From contig CYKH01000513.1 in NCBI GenBank assembly GCA_001460835.1, positions 4,463 to 50,409 of the forward strand: 45,947 nucleotides of DNA, written 5' to 3'. How positions within the stretch are numbered: position 1 is the first letter of the stretch; each line of letters begins with the position of its first letter. This stretch comes from Bodo saltans (taxonomy: Eukaryota > Euglenozoa > Kinetoplastea > Eubodonida > Bodonidae). Positions 1 to 10,800 of this stretch are shown here, one piece after another. The translations under genes and the position numbers were made by a program. The notes beneath the pieces were generated by a model that saw only the letters and a program-made list of their open reading frames with translations, was not told the origin of the DNA and made no database searches.

Positions 1-1893
1 TCCCCTGCATTATTCGAAACGACGGGAGTGTTGCTCCCTAGTGCACCGTGGTCCTTGACGATGCAGCAGATCTTAAAGATCCGGCAAGAATGCAGCACCA
101 ACACGACCATCAGCATGAACGATTGGCGGGAGATCGCCACCACCATCTTAGGCATGCAGAGTGCCCACGCATCGTCCCTCTTTGACGCGTTCTACAGCCT
201 CAACCAGCCCTCGCTGAAACAAGAGTCTCGCATCGAACACAGCCGAGTGCTTCTCGGGAAGATGGGGGGCGCAGTGGACGAGGCCAAGTGGTCGTCGGTG
301 TCGTCGAGCCGCGTGGTGAGCCTCCCTGGCCTATCCATGTTCCTCATGGCGCAGATGTTTTTAGAGCGACCCCCTAAAGCATCCGTAGGCGAGGGCAATC
401 CCGAGACAATCCTTACCTTCGTCAAGCAGCACCTGCACGACTTCGTTAGTTCGTCCACTGTGACGAAGCCCGGCCGTGTGACGCTCAACGATGTCCAAGA
501 GCTGCAGTTGCTTCTGCGTGAGGTGGCCAACGGTGTGGAGCAGCCCTTCGGCACTAGTCTTGGCTTCCTATGGACACGCACGGAGAAGACCATTGATGTT
601 GCCGTATTGACGCAGTTTCTTCGCCCTCGCATCGTGCTGCCTGCGGATATTCGTGCGCAGGGCTTCCCGAACAATGTGGTCACGGAGAAGACCATTGATG
701 TTGCCGTATTGACGCAGTTTCTTCGCCCTCGCATCGTGCTGCCTGCGGATATTCGTGCGCAGGGCTTCCCGAACAATGTGGTCACCAAAGGCATCGTGAG
801 CTCGGTCCACATCCAGCCCAACCCAATGAACGCAGGGCCTGCGAACTCAGGCACTACGTCGTCGAAGTTCCCCAGCGCCACCTTCCGCATCGCCAAGAGT
901 GCGCACGACGTCCAAGAGCTGCAGCTGCTTCTGCGTGAGGTGGCCAACGGTGTTGAGCAGCCCTTCGGCACTAGTCTCGGTTTCCTATGGACACGTACGG
1001 AGAAGACCATCGATGTTGCAGTATTGACGCAGTTCCTTCGTCCACGTATTGTCCTGCCTGCGGATATTCGTGCGCAGGGCTTCCCGAACAATGTGGTCAC
1101 CAAAGGCATCGTGAGCTCGGTCCACATCCAGCCCAACCCAATGAACGCAGGGCCTGCGAACTCAGGCACTACGTCGTCGAAGTTCCCCAGCGCCACGTTC
1201 CGCATCGCCAAGAGTGCTCAGAGTAGTTTCTACGTGACGGCAGAGCTCCCAAGCACGACGCTGTCGCAGCTCTCCAATTGTAGCGTTGCACTCGGCCCAG
1301 TTGCTGGAGTGCTGTCCATCGATCGATGCGAGAACACCACCATCTCTGCCTTATGCGGAGCAGTGGTGCTGAGCAACTGCCGCAACGTTACCCTGTGCAT
1401 CTGCACGAACACTCCACCGGTGCTGGGCGACGGAATTCTATCCAACGAGGACGTACGCATTGCCCCGTACAACACGCATTACTCCACGCTGGAGGAGCAC
1501 CTGCTCTCTTCTGGGATCAATCCGAAGCTGAACTTGTGGCGCTGCGGCATCGCGAACCCTTTCCAACTCCCCCCAGCAGAGTTCTCCTCCGTTTCGTTTC
1601 CGATTGCTCCCCAAGGACAGGCGGTAGTCACCACCCGCACCAACCCAGTACCACTTCCAAAAGCCTACAGCGATGCCCTTGCTGCACGAGTGCTGCGGTT
1701 CCAGCAAGTCTCCTCCATGTTGCAGCAAACGTATCGTCAATTAGAAACCAGCGGCAGGAAAGATTTATCGGAGGGACTTCGCCAAAAAGTGCACAGTATG
1801 TTCTTAGATTATTTATACGACAACGGTCAAGCCAAGAGCCTTGTTGATCTCCTTCACCAAAACGCACCAACGGCCACATCAGTGCCACGGTAG
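1..1893 (+). CDS. TBCCD1: TBCC domain-containing protein 1 (TBCCD1)-like, 5' partial
   Basis: The reading frame is open from base 1 to the TAG at 1891-1893, so the true start may lie left of the window; the first in-frame ATG is at 61. The C-terminal part (about nt 1220-1560) has the cofactor-C/CAP right-handed beta-helix pattern of TBCCD1: short strands with SNCSVALGPVAG, then SIDRCENTTISALCG and a later APYNTHYSTLEEHL segment, the TBCCD1 hallmark following the helix. TBCCD1 proteins associate with centrosomes or basal bodies, and in trypanosomes with basal-body and bilobe structures; a role here in flagellar-base organisation is inferred. The middle (nt 493-1224) holds a 315-bp tandem duplication, with a 102-bp duplication nested in its first copy; both keep frame but make the protein about 139 residues longer than a single-copy version. 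The repeats look artefactual. RP2 and TBCC are the related alternatives; the C-terminal segment favours TBCCD1. Confidence 0.82.
   Translation, partial: SPALFETTGVLLPSAPWSLTMQQILKIRQECSTNTTISMNDWREIATTILGMQSAHASSLFDAFYSLNQPSLKQESRIEHSRVLLGKMGGAVDEAKWSSVSSSRVVSLPGLSMFLMAQMFLERPPKASVGEGNPETILTFVKQHLHDFVSSSTVTKPGRVTLNDVQELQLLLREVANGVEQPFGTSLGFLWTRTEKTIDVAVLTQFLRPRIVLPADIRAQGFPNNVVTEKTIDVAVLTQFLRPRIVLPADIRAQGFPNNVVTKGIVSSVHIQPNPMNAGPANSGTTSSKFPSATFRIAKSAHDVQELQLLLREVANGVEQPFGTSLGFLWTRTEKTIDVAVLTQFLRPRIVLPADIRAQGFPNNVVTKGIVSSVHIQPNPMNAGPANSGTTSSKFPSATFRIAKSAQSSFYVTAELPSTTLSQLSNCSVALGPVAGVLSIDRCENTTISALCGAVVLSNCRNVTLCICTNTPPVLGDGILSNEDVRIAPYNTHYSTLEEHLLSSGINPKLNLWRCGIANPFQLPPAEFSSVSFPIAPQGQAVVTTRTNPVPLPKAYSDALAARVLRFQQVSSMLQQTYRQLETSGRKDLSEGLRQKVHSMFLDYLYDNGQAKSLVDLLHQNAPTATSVPR
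493..1224 (+). repeat. 315-bp in-frame tandem duplication inside TBCCD1
   Basis: The segment starting GTCCAAGAGCTGCAG at 493 recurs at 910. Copy 1 is 493-909 (417 bp, because it carries the 102-bp internal duplication); copy 2 is 910-1224 (315 bp). Aligning the shared 315 bp by eye I count about 14 differences, all synonymous, clustered in the first half. Synonymous-only divergence suggests two alleles or paralogues under selection rather than a fresh slippage event. Confidence 0.92.
579..782 (+). repeat. 102-bp exact tandem duplication (nested)
   Basis: Bases 579-680 and 681-782 are identical by eye, adding 34 codons in frame. It lies within copy 1 of the 315-bp duplication and encodes a second identical run beginning EKTIDVAVLTQFLRPR. 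Confidence 0.93.
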
Positions 1894-2015
1894 GTGCTGT
1901 GGCTCTTCAGTTGAAGATCACGGTGAAGGTTATCTTCTCTCACATAAAAGCAAAGAGCCGTCAAACTACACGGCGTAGAGCCAACCAACAAACAACTAAC
2001 CCAACCAGATACAAA

Positions 2016-2041
2016 CTCTTTTTTATTTCAATTTAGTTTAG
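2016..2041 (+). promoter_or_regulatory. Probable trans-splice acceptor for dynein-2
   Basis: A T-rich pyrimidine tract (2016-2029) is followed by AG dinucleotides at 2035-2036 and 2040-2041, just upstream of the ATG at 2055. This is the usual kinetoplastid spliced-leader addition layout; the exact AG is not determinable here. Confidence 0.6.
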
Positions 2042-2054
2042 CGTCATCATAGAC

Positions 2055-5000
2055 ATGGAACACGCAGGTACAGTGGCGACTGAGGCACTCGTGGTGAGCA
2101 TTGCTCAGCGCTACTTACAAACACGTTTTCCAAAACTGAAGACCACACGCCAAGACGGCTCTGTGGTATTTTTATTTCCTGCGTTGAAGGACAACTCTCA
2201 ACTGAGCGACGTTGTGGAGCGTATGGTGATCACCTTCGTCAAGGAGCTCACAGGCCGCACTAAGGTGCGCTTCCCGGGCGAGTCGAAGGAGGCGGACTTC
2301 CAACAGATCCGCAGCCAAGCCGATTCCTTCAACGCCTTCATGGAACGCCTCGGAAGCGACGGCCTTCCTGACCTCGGTTCCCTCCCACCCCATCCCGCCA
2401 TCGCCAACATGATGACGCTCCTGTACAAGGACGCCATCGCCGAGACTCCTGGACTGTTCTCCATCACTAACTTCCCCACAAGTCTTTGCCCTACCGGTGC
2501 AAGGTTCGATGTCACAATGCGTCGTGCACTGTGCGTTACGGCGTTCGCATCCGTTGAGCAGGAGGACGAGGACGCCCCTGCATTGAACCACACCGACTCC
2601 TTCCTTGCCCCACTCGATGGAGCTGCTGAGGCGGCGAGGATGCAGTCATCGATGGTTGTGTTTGAGGGCGTGACGGGAAAGATTGTGCTGGACACCCGAT
2701 CTATCGCTGCAGTGCTGGCGCCCCACTCCACCGCCCCGGTGGAGCAAGTCCTTCCCACCCAGTGGCGCCACAAGTCTTTTAGCCTTCAAGAGGCGGGAGA
2801 AGTGCTGGGCATGGTGTACAAGTCCCTGATTGCCTTCTGGGAAACCAACACCCACACCGATAAGGTGAAGGTGAATGCAATGTCGTTGATGGCCATTGTT
2901 GCCGGAGATGTTCGCGACTACTGCAAGGAGCAGATCACACTGGAAAGCAGTGATCTACACGGACCGTGGCGCATGCCGAAGCAGCTGATTGAAAAGGTGC
3001 TCGAGACGTGCCGATTGTGGCAGCAGTACTGCCGCCAGCTGGTGGAAACTGACTGGAAGGACTGGGACGGTGGCCACTTCCACGATGAAAGCTTCGACGC
3101 GTTTATCAAGCGCCTGCGTGATGTCTCGACGATCCGTAACTTGGTGGAGTGCACAGCGACGCTGACCACAGTGCCCTTCGAAATGCAACCCGAGCAGATT
3201 TTTGAATCGTGCAGCCTCGTAGACGCGACACGCACGCCCCAGAGCACTTGGGACGCCGCGGTGGCTGCCTTTGAACATGAATTCTCACTTGTGGAGGACA
3301 TGCTTCGTGGTAGCGTCCGCAAGCGCATTGAGAATTCCTCTGGTGATGCCCAGATCCGTGTTGTTCAGCAATACGCCCCCCTTGTTCGCCGGCCGGCAAT
3401 CATGTCCGCCCTCGGTCAAGAGCTTGAGACTGTTGCCGCGCACCTCATGAACAAGCTCGACGCTGCCAAGCAGCGCTTCCTTAAGACCAGCAGCACCATC
3501 ACAGGAAGCGGAGGGGTGTTTGAAGTACAGCGCATTCGTGTGGCGAAGGCATGCTTGACCTCCTGCGGCCCGATTGTAGAACGTGGCCGCTCTGTGTTTG
3601 GGCACTCCTCTCCCCTTCAGCGTCGCGTGGAGGAGGCTGCGCTTGGAATTGTCAAACTCACCGCCACGGAGGAGAACAAAGCCCTCGACAGCTGGAAGCA
3701 ATCCATCGAGACCCGCTGCTCCCGCATCAACTCGTTGGACCGTGCCGTGGTCATCGCCGCTGAGGGGAGTGACTTCTTGACGTGTGCAGTGAACCCAGAG
3801 GTCAACGAACTCGTGACGGAGTACAAAAGTGTCCAGTCAATTGCGACTGCAGGTAGCGCAGTGCTGGGCAACAACGCTGAGCGCACCCTCCAGACCTGCG
3901 AGAAGCTCCTTCAGACCGCCATTCGCACTCAACAGCTGGTGGCTGCCTTCAACAACTTGCAGCGACAAGTCCTACCTCCATGCCGGGATATGATGGAGAG
4001 CCTCAACCAACAGTGCATCAGCCAGATCTGCAGTGGTGGGGCCAAGCAGCGCATCATCCCCTTCTCCAACTACAGCGAGCTCGACGCACTCAACCAGCGA
4101 TTCTACTCCTCCCTGGAGACGCTGAGCAACCAAAACCGCCACATTCGCCGCTTCCACAATGATTTCGCTACCCAAGTGATCGACCTGCACAACGTTGACT
4201 TACTGCGCAGCATGGACCAGTGGCGAGCCATTGCCGACGGCATGCGCACCACCTTCGATACGTTCATTAAGACCCAGCAGCTGAAGAACCATGACCGCTG
4301 GCGCCGCCACTGGGACGCACAGCTGTACAAGGCGCTGGAGTGCCAATACCGTAAAGGGCTGGAAAACCTTCACGAGAACATGCAGGAGTTCAAGGTGGAG
4401 CTTGTCTTCAAGCAAGGCCAAGTGCAGTTCCGACCGTCCTTTGAAGCGATGCGTGAGGCGTACTACGTGAAGGTGCGAGAGTTCGTGTCGCTTCCCCAGC
4501 GCTTCCGCGGCATGCAAGCCAAGCGTGAGGCAGGTGACGCCACTCCATACGAGTACTTCCCCCTTATGCCTGCTGCCAACGCTGAGCGCATCACCACCGT
4601 TCACATCAAAGCAATGGAACTCTTTCAAAAACTTAACAAGGTGCGCAAGGCGTTCCGTGATTATGTGGCCGCTGGTGTGTGCGGCACCAATGGTGCTCCG
4701 GACTTAGACTCTGTCGTTGACCTAGTCGTCACCGAGTTACCGCATTGGGTGGACGGGTTTAAGCTAGTGCGTGACCGCATGAAGAAGACCAGCACCATCG
4801 AGGAGGCCATCCGGGTGGACTGCTTCACCGTCTCCACCACTCCCATGAAGGCGGCGATTGAGGGGCAACTTCGTAAGCTGGAGGACTCGCTAGTCCACAG
4901 CCTGCGCAAGGCGATGCAAAAGCGCCTCGGTCAGATTGATGACTTTGTCTTATTTGCGTCGAATATTATTGAACGGCAACCAACGACACTTGATGAGGTT

Positions 5001-7847
5001 GGTAGGGCAAACAAGGCATTCCATCAGTTCAAAGAGGAGCTTCCCCTATTCGAAGCAAAGTTCAAGGAGATTGACGACATGAACAAGATTCTGCGTACTG
5101 TGTCTGGCGCCTCGATGGAGATGAACCTCACACGATCCCGCTGGGAGCATCTGATGGATGCGATGTCGTCCCACCATAAGATTATTGAAGCATCTGTCTC
5201 CAAGATGCGCGTGTCGATTGACTCGATGATCGCCAAACATTTCAAGGATGTTGAGCGGTTTGCAAAAGCGTGGGACAGCAAGAAGCCAACTAGCCTGAAG
5301 GCATTCAAGAATCGCCAAGAGTTTATTGACAAAGGCCTAAACTACGTGAAGGAACAAGTGCAACTGCTGAATGAACTCGTTGCCGCATCCCGAGAGATTG
5401 AGGCCAAGTGCGATTACTTTAAAATTGTCGCCCCTGAATTGACGCAACTTGACAGCGTCCAGCGCGACATCGACACCCACCACGCCATGTGGCTTCTGTA
5501 CGAGCGCTTTGAGAGTGCGCTGGACAAACTTCGCAGCGAGGACTGGTTGACTTTCCGATCCCACACGTATCTGTTCGATGACTTTGTGAAGGAGTGGCGT
5601 GAGTTGACAGAGCATCAGCTCTCCACTGCTGTGGGAGGTGATAAAAACATCGTGCTTGGGTACCTCAACAAGCTTATCGATGAGTGGCAGGCTGCTGTGC
5701 CTTTGTTGAAGTTTGTTCGTGGTGAGGGGATGATGTCTGAGCACTGGGGTGAAATGTTCCGCTTGTTGGAAATGGAAAAGGGCATGACCAGTGACAAGCT
5801 CACCTTCGGCGATATTCTCAATAAGCACACCCAGCTGGTCGCGAAGGAGAAGGAGATCAAGCACCTCCACAGCAGAGCTCAAGGTGAAATCCAGATTCGT
5901 GATGCCCTGCAGGATCTACGTACGTGGGCTCTGGAGGCCACCTTCACATTGGTTCTTCCCCAAGACTCCACCAATAAAGTGCAACTTATCACGGAGTGGA
6001 AGGACATCATGACGCAGGTGAGCGATAACCAAGCACTTCTCGGCTCGCTCAAGGACAGCCCATACTTCCCTCGCTTTGCCGATGAGGCACAGGGGTGGGA
6101 GGCGAAGCTGTTGCTCGTGTCGGAGTACCTCGTCCTCTTGAATAACATTCAGCGCAAGTGGACCTACCTGGAGCCTCTTTTCGCACGAGGCGCTCTTCCC
6201 AATGAGCAACCTCGCTTTAAGCGCGTGGACAAGGAGTTCGTCGGCGTGCTGCGTGAGATTGAGACGGACCCACGAATTATGTCCCTTGCTGTGCACACGG
6301 ACTACTCCGAGAAGCTCAAGTCCATCCAGGAGCAGATGGAGCGTTGCCAAAAGGCACTGAACGAGTTCCTGGAACAGAAGCGTGACAAATTCCCTCGCTT
6401 CTACTTTATCAGTGATGAGGATCTCCTTGAAATTCTTGGCCAGAGCAAAAACCCCGCCGTGATCCAGGCCCATCTCAAGAAGCTATTCATGGGCATCAAC
6501 ACTGTGCTGTTTAACGACAAGCACACCACCATCACCCATATGGTCTCATCAGATGGGGAGCAGGTGCAGATCAAGCAGGAGGTGGGGATTACCGACAACA
6601 ACGTGGAAGACTGGCTCATTCGGTTGGATGGGGCGATGCGTGATACACTCAAGGAATCGCTGCGTCAATGTCTCTCCCGCCAAGATGCCACCAAGTCCGA
6701 GGTGGTTGCCGCGTACCCCTCCCAGATCCTTCAAGTGGCTGAGCAGATCTTCTTTGCTCAGATGGTGGAGAAGGCGATTCCTGTAAACGACCTGAACAAC
6801 GTCCTGGCGACACAGAAGCAGAAACTGCAGGCTCTCACCTCAGTCTCCTACAACGGAAATGTTGTGACGGAGTTGAAGCTCAAGGCACTTATTCTTGACG
6901 TCATCCACAACATTGAGGTGGTGGAGCTGCTGCTCGAGAAAAAGACGCGTAACGCTGCTGATTGGTGGTGGCAGAAGCAGCTGCGTTACTACGCAGACAA
7001 CGAGAAGGGGTGTGTGCTGCGCATGGTGGACACGTGCTTTGCCTACACATACGAGTACCAGGGCAATGCTGCGAAGCTTGTCCACACGCCGCTCACAGAC
7101 AAGTGCTACCTTGTCCTCACCAAGGGTATGGATCTTGGCTACGGCGGCAACCCCTACGGCCCAGCAGGTACTGGTAAGACGGAGTCGGTTAAGGCGCTCG
7201 GTAGTGCCATGGGCCGCCAAGTGCTCGTTTTCAATTGCGACGAGGGCATTGACTTCAAGGCGATGGGGCGCATCTTCGTTGGTATTGTCAAGTGTGGCGC
7301 CTGGGGCTGCTTCGATGAGTTCAATCGCCTCAAGGTTGATCAGCTTTCTGCTATCTCGCAAATGATTCAAGTTATCCAAGAGGCACTGAAGAATAATGAG
7401 CCCTCATGCACATTGCTCAGCCGTCTCATCGATGTCAACCCCAACTCCGGCATCTTTGTAACCCTCAACCCTGCAGGTAAGGGCTACGGTGGTCGTAGTA
7501 AGCTGCCCGATAACTTGAAGCAGTTGTTCCGTGAGGTGGCCATGAGTGTCCCTGACAACGAGCTCATCACAGCCACGATGCTCCTCTCGGAAGGCTTTAC
7601 CCATGCCAAGTCCATCTCTAAGAAGGTGGTGGAGGTGTACAAACTCAGCAAGCAGCTGATGAGTCAGCAGCAGCACTACGACTGGGGCCTCCGTCCCCTC
7701 AAGGCGGTCCTGCGCCTTGGCGGGTCGCTAGTGCAGCAGTGGCGACGCGACAACAAGGGTGGCGCTGCCACGGAGCAACAAGAGTGCGAACTGATGGTGC
7801 AGTCCCTCCGTATTAACACCCTCAGTAAACTCACCTTCGAGTATTAA
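2055..7847 (+). CDS. DHC2: Cytoplasmic dynein-2 (IFT) heavy chain, part 1: tail, linker, AAA1
   Basis: The gene encodes the motor subunit of the retrograde intraflagellar-transport dynein. It starts at ATG 2055, 14 bases past a splice-acceptor AG. The first ~1,100 residues are tail, followed by the linker, then AAA1 with P-loop GPAGTGKTES near residue 1702 (nt 7159), sensor/Walker B CFDEFNR near residue 1752, and the LNPAGKGYGGR motif typical of dynein AAA1. Spacing and wording match the DYNC2H1 class (DEGIDFKAMGRIFVGIVKCG) better than axonemal or cytoplasmic dynein-1. The frame ends at a stop created by a 31-bp duplication at 7811-7872; the protein clearly continues in the next frame, so this is not a natural C-terminus. 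Trypanosomatids carry two dynein-2 heavy chains (DHC2.1, DHC2.2); I cannot say which this is. Confidence 0.93.
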   Translation: MEHAGTVATEALVVSIAQRYLQTRFPKLKTTRQDGSVVFLFPALKDNSQLSDVVERMVITFVKELTGRTKVRFPGESKEADFQQIRSQADSFNAFMERLGSDGLPDLGSLPPHPAIANMMTLLYKDAIAETPGLFSITNFPTSLCPTGARFDVTMRRALCVTAFASVEQEDEDAPALNHTDSFLAPLDGAAEAARMQSSMVVFEGVTGKIVLDTRSIAAVLAPHSTAPVEQVLPTQWRHKSFSLQEAGEVLGMVYKSLIAFWETNTHTDKVKVNAMSLMAIVAGDVRDYCKEQITLESSDLHGPWRMPKQLIEKVLETCRLWQQYCRQLVETDWKDWDGGHFHDESFDAFIKRLRDVSTIRNLVECTATLTTVPFEMQPEQIFESCSLVDATRTPQSTWDAAVAAFEHEFSLVEDMLRGSVRKRIENSSGDAQIRVVQQYAPLVRRPAIMSALGQELETVAAHLMNKLDAAKQRFLKTSSTITGSGGVFEVQRIRVAKACLTSCGPIVERGRSVFGHSSPLQRRVEEAALGIVKLTATEENKALDSWKQSIETRCSRINSLDRAVVIAAEGSDFLTCAVNPEVNELVTEYKSVQSIATAGSAVLGNNAERTLQTCEKLLQTAIRTQQLVAAFNNLQRQVLPPCRDMMESLNQQCISQICSGGAKQRIIPFSNYSELDALNQRFYSSLETLSNQNRHIRRFHNDFATQVIDLHNVDLLRSMDQWRAIADGMRTTFDTFIKTQQLKNHDRWRRHWDAQLYKALECQYRKGLENLHENMQEFKVELVFKQGQVQFRPSFEAMREAYYVKVREFVSLPQRFRGMQAKREAGDATPYEYFPLMPAANAERITTVHIKAMELFQKLNKVRKAFRDYVAAGVCGTNGAPDLDSVVDLVVTELPHWVDGFKLVRDRMKKTSTIEEAIRVDCFTVSTTPMKAAIEGQLRKLEDSLVHSLRKAMQKRLGQIDDFVLFASNIIERQPTTLDEVGRANKAFHQFKEELPLFEAKFKEIDDMNKILRTVSGASMEMNLTRSRWEHLMDAMSSHHKIIEASVSKMRVSIDSMIAKHFKDVERFAKAWDSKKPTSLKAFKNRQEFIDKGLNYVKEQVQLLNELVAASREIEAKCDYFKIVAPELTQLDSVQRDIDTHHAMWLLYERFESALDKLRSEDWLTFRSHTYLFDDFVKEWRELTEHQLSTAVGGDKNIVLGYLNKLIDEWQAAVPLLKFVRGEGMMSEHWGEMFRLLEMEKGMTSDKLTFGDILNKHTQLVAKEKEIKHLHSRAQGEIQIRDALQDLRTWALEATFTLVLPQDSTNKVQLITEWKDIMTQVSDNQALLGSLKDSPYFPRFADEAQGWEAKLLLVSEYLVLLNNIQRKWTYLEPLFARGALPNEQPRFKRVDKEFVGVLREIETDPRIMSLAVHTDYSEKLKSIQEQMERCQKALNEFLEQKRDKFPRFYFISDEDLLEILGQSKNPAVIQAHLKKLFMGINTVLFNDKHTTITHMVSSDGEQVQIKQEVGITDNNVEDWLIRLDGAMRDTLKESLRQCLSRQDATKSEVVAAYPSQILQVAEQIFFAQMVEKAIPVNDLNNVLATQKQKLQALTSVSYNGNVVTELKLKALILDVIHNIEVVELLLEKKTRNAADWWWQKQLRYYADNEKGCVLRMVDTCFAYTYEYQGNAAKLVHTPLTDKCYLVLTKGMDLGYGGNPYGPAGTGKTESVKALGSAMGRQVLVFNCDEGIDFKAMGRIFVGIVKCGAWGCFDEFNRLKVDQLSAISQMIQVIQEALKNNEPSCTLLSRLIDVNPNSGIFVTLNPAGKGYGGRSKLPDNLKQLFREVAMSVPDNELITATMLLSEGFTHAKSISKKVVEVYKLSKQLMSQQQHYDWGLRPLKAVLRLGGSLVQQWRRDNKGGAATEQQECELMVQSLRINTLSKLTFEY

Positions 7848-7872
7848 CACCCTCAGTAAACTCACCTTCGAC
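7811..7872 (+). repeat. 31-bp tandem duplication breaking dynein
   Basis: The 31-mer beginning TATTAACACCCTCAG at 7811 is repeated immediately at 7842, differing only in its last base. Because 31 is not a multiple of three it shifts the frame by +1 and makes a stop at 7845-7847. Removing one copy joins RINTLSKLTF to DDARLFNGIIGD, which is continuous dynein sequence. Confidence 0.96.
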
Positions 7873-10800
7873 GACGCTCGTCTCTTCAACGGCATTATTG
7901 GTGACATCTTCCCAGGAACAGCCATTCGAGAGATTTCATACAAGGAGCTTGAGGCCGCCATCCACAGCTCCGTTGATGTCCTCGGCCTGCAGCACAGCCC
8001 CGTGCAACTCCACAAGACGCTGCAGCTGTACGAAGCAATGAACCAACGCATGGGAGTTGTACTGGTAGGCCCTAGCGGATCCGGCAAGAGCACTCTCCTC
8101 AAGATTCTGCGCAAAGCACTCCAGACACTTGGCGTTGAGGTGCCGCAGCACACCATGAACCCCAAGGCCCTCCCCCGTCAGCAGCTTCTCGGCTACATGG
8201 ACCCGGACACACGTGAGTGGTACGACGGTGTCCTCTCCGCCGCTGCTCGTCGTGTGGTGAAGGAACCTGCTGCGGTCAAGTCGTGGATCTTCTGTGACGG
8301 TGATATTGATCCAGAGTGGGTGGAGTCGTTGAACTCTGTGCTCGATGACAACAAGTTGCTCACGATGCCCAATGGTGTTCGCATACAGTTCGGTAACAAC
8401 GTCAACTTTGTGTTTGAGACACACAGCCTTGAGTTTGCGTCGCCTGCAACCGTATCCCGCATGGGCATCATCTTCCTCTCGGAGCAAGACGTCGACCTCA
8501 CCTTCCACATCAAGGCCTTCATGGCACTTCAAGAGGCTGATGTGCGTGCGCGTATTGGTGCGTGGGTGGAGCAGTACGTCCCCCGTGCCGTCGCGATGGC
8601 CAATGATTCAGGCGCCTTAGTGGTGCCCACCACTCCCATGGGCCTCCTCAACGCCGCCTTGAACCACGTGGTCGACTCCATTAATGAAATGGACTTCGCT
8701 ACGTCCCTTGCACGTGGTCTCGCTGCCACGATGCTACCAAAGAGCCACGCTGAGTTTGCCAACAAGGTTCTGGAACTCACCAAGCAGCGACCAGTCAACC
8801 CCCAACGCCCCCTCGCTACGTACGTCAACCGAAACGACGGCCAAACGCGGGAGTTCAGTGCCCGCGGCACCGGTGCGCTTCGGGGAGCCTCAGCGGACGT
8901 GTTGCGTCAACGTGAAAAGCCGGTCGTCCCCACCGCAGAAACAGAGAAGCTAGAGGCCACCCTTGCACCCCTGATGAAGCACAGCCAACCCTTCTTGTTG
9001 GTAGGGCCTGAGGGTGCAGGCAAGTCCATGACGCTGTCCTCTTGCTTCGCTGCTGAATCGTCTTCCCGCGTTTCTGTCATCCACTGCAGCGCCCAAACCA
9101 GCGCGCAGCACCTCATTCAGAAACTCACGCAGTTGTGCTCAGCGTACAGCACCAACGCCGGTAAAGTCCTCCGGCCCAAGGAGGGCGACAAACTAGTCTT
9201 GGTGTTGAAGGACCTCAACCTGCCCAAGCCCGATAAGTACGGCACCGTCCAGCTGCATTCATTCCTCCAGCAACTTCTTCTTTACCGTGGTTTCTACGAC
9301 AACGAGTTGGAGTGGGTAGGTATCGAGCGTGTGCAGATCGCTGCCAGCATGAACCCAGAGGTGAGTGCAGGCCGCTACCCCGTCTCCCCCCGACTGCTTG
9401 CCATCATGAACATTGTCTACGTGGACTATCCTACCAAAGAGTCTCTGCAGTTGGTGTACGCCTCGTACTTTAGCGTAGTGCTCAAGGCGCCACAGTTTGC
9501 GGAAGGCCCTGACTACGAGGGTGGTGCACAGCTGGCCAACTTTGCCTTGACCGTCTTTGATAAGATCAAGCGCAGGTTTGAGGGAGAGGAGCACGCCCAC
9601 TGCGTCATATGCCCCCGTGACATCATCTCCATGATCACCAATTGTCTGTCCTACGCACCCGAGTGCAGCTCCATTCCTGCCCTGCTAGCATATGAGGCCA
9701 GCCGTCTGTTCTCTGATCGGCTTTCCCGACCTGATGACCGATCTCGCGCTGAGAAGATCTTTGTGGAGCAGCTCGCCACGATTGGGTTTGCCGTCAACAA
9801 GGATGATCGTGATAAGTTTGCCTATGTCTCGTGGTCCTCGGACTGGAATCCAGTGACCGGTGGGCGCCAACTTGCCCTCAAGTCGTACGAGGACCTTGAA
9901 AAGGAGGTCAAGAATGGAGTGATGCGTTACGGTCGTGAGGTGCGTGACTTAAACATTCCTCTCATCCCAGAGTCCGTGCAGTGGGTCGCCCGTATGGACC
10001 GCGTGCTGTCCAAGCCTGGTGGTCACCTGCTGCTGGTCGGCCGCTCGGGCGTTGGTCGCCGTGCTGCCGCTACGGTGGCTGCTTACCTCATCCGCATGGA
10101 GGTGGTGATGCTCAACATGACACGTGACTACAGCATCAAGTCGTTCCGCAATGACCTGCGGAGTGTCCTGCAGCGCGTAGGATCACAGAATGAGCGCATC
10201 ATGCTGCTCGTAGAGGACCATAACTTTATCCAAGAAACATTCCTGGAGATGATCAACAGCCTCGTCTCCAGCGGCGAGGTGCCCGGCCTCTTCTCCCCAG
10301 AAGAGATGGATTCAATGCTGGCCCCCCTCCGCGAAGAAGCGTCCAATGAAGGCTTCATGGGGAACATTTCCTCGTACTTTGTGCGTCGTGTGTTCCACAA
10401 CCTTCGCGTGTGCATCATCATGGATCCTCGCAATGAGCTCTTCCGCTCACGCTGCCAGGCAAATCCTGGTCTGTTGACCTGCTGCTCTGTGCAATGGCTC
10501 GGCACGTGGTCCAGCGACGGTACACGCTCTATCTGCAAACAGAACCTCCAAGATGTTATCAAGCAGCTGGACGGCACAGAGGCCGGGAAGGGGTTCGCCC
10601 TCCATCGGGAGATGTATTCGATTCACGACTCCCTCGGCGCACAAGCAACCCCTCTCCTCTTCCAAACATTCATGGAGACGTATCGCAAGATCTACACCGC
10701 CAAGGACAAAGCGTCTGCTAGCGGTTTGGAGCGCCTTGAGGTTGGTCTCACGAAGCTCCTTGAAGCAGAGGCGAATGTGTCGAAGATTCGAGAAGACGTT

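Noticed and set aside
192-1211. 339-codon open frame on the minus strand
   Set aside because: It mirrors the TBCCD1 frame, contains the same duplications in antisense, is Arg/Ser-rich with no domain, and lies opposite a well-supported gene.
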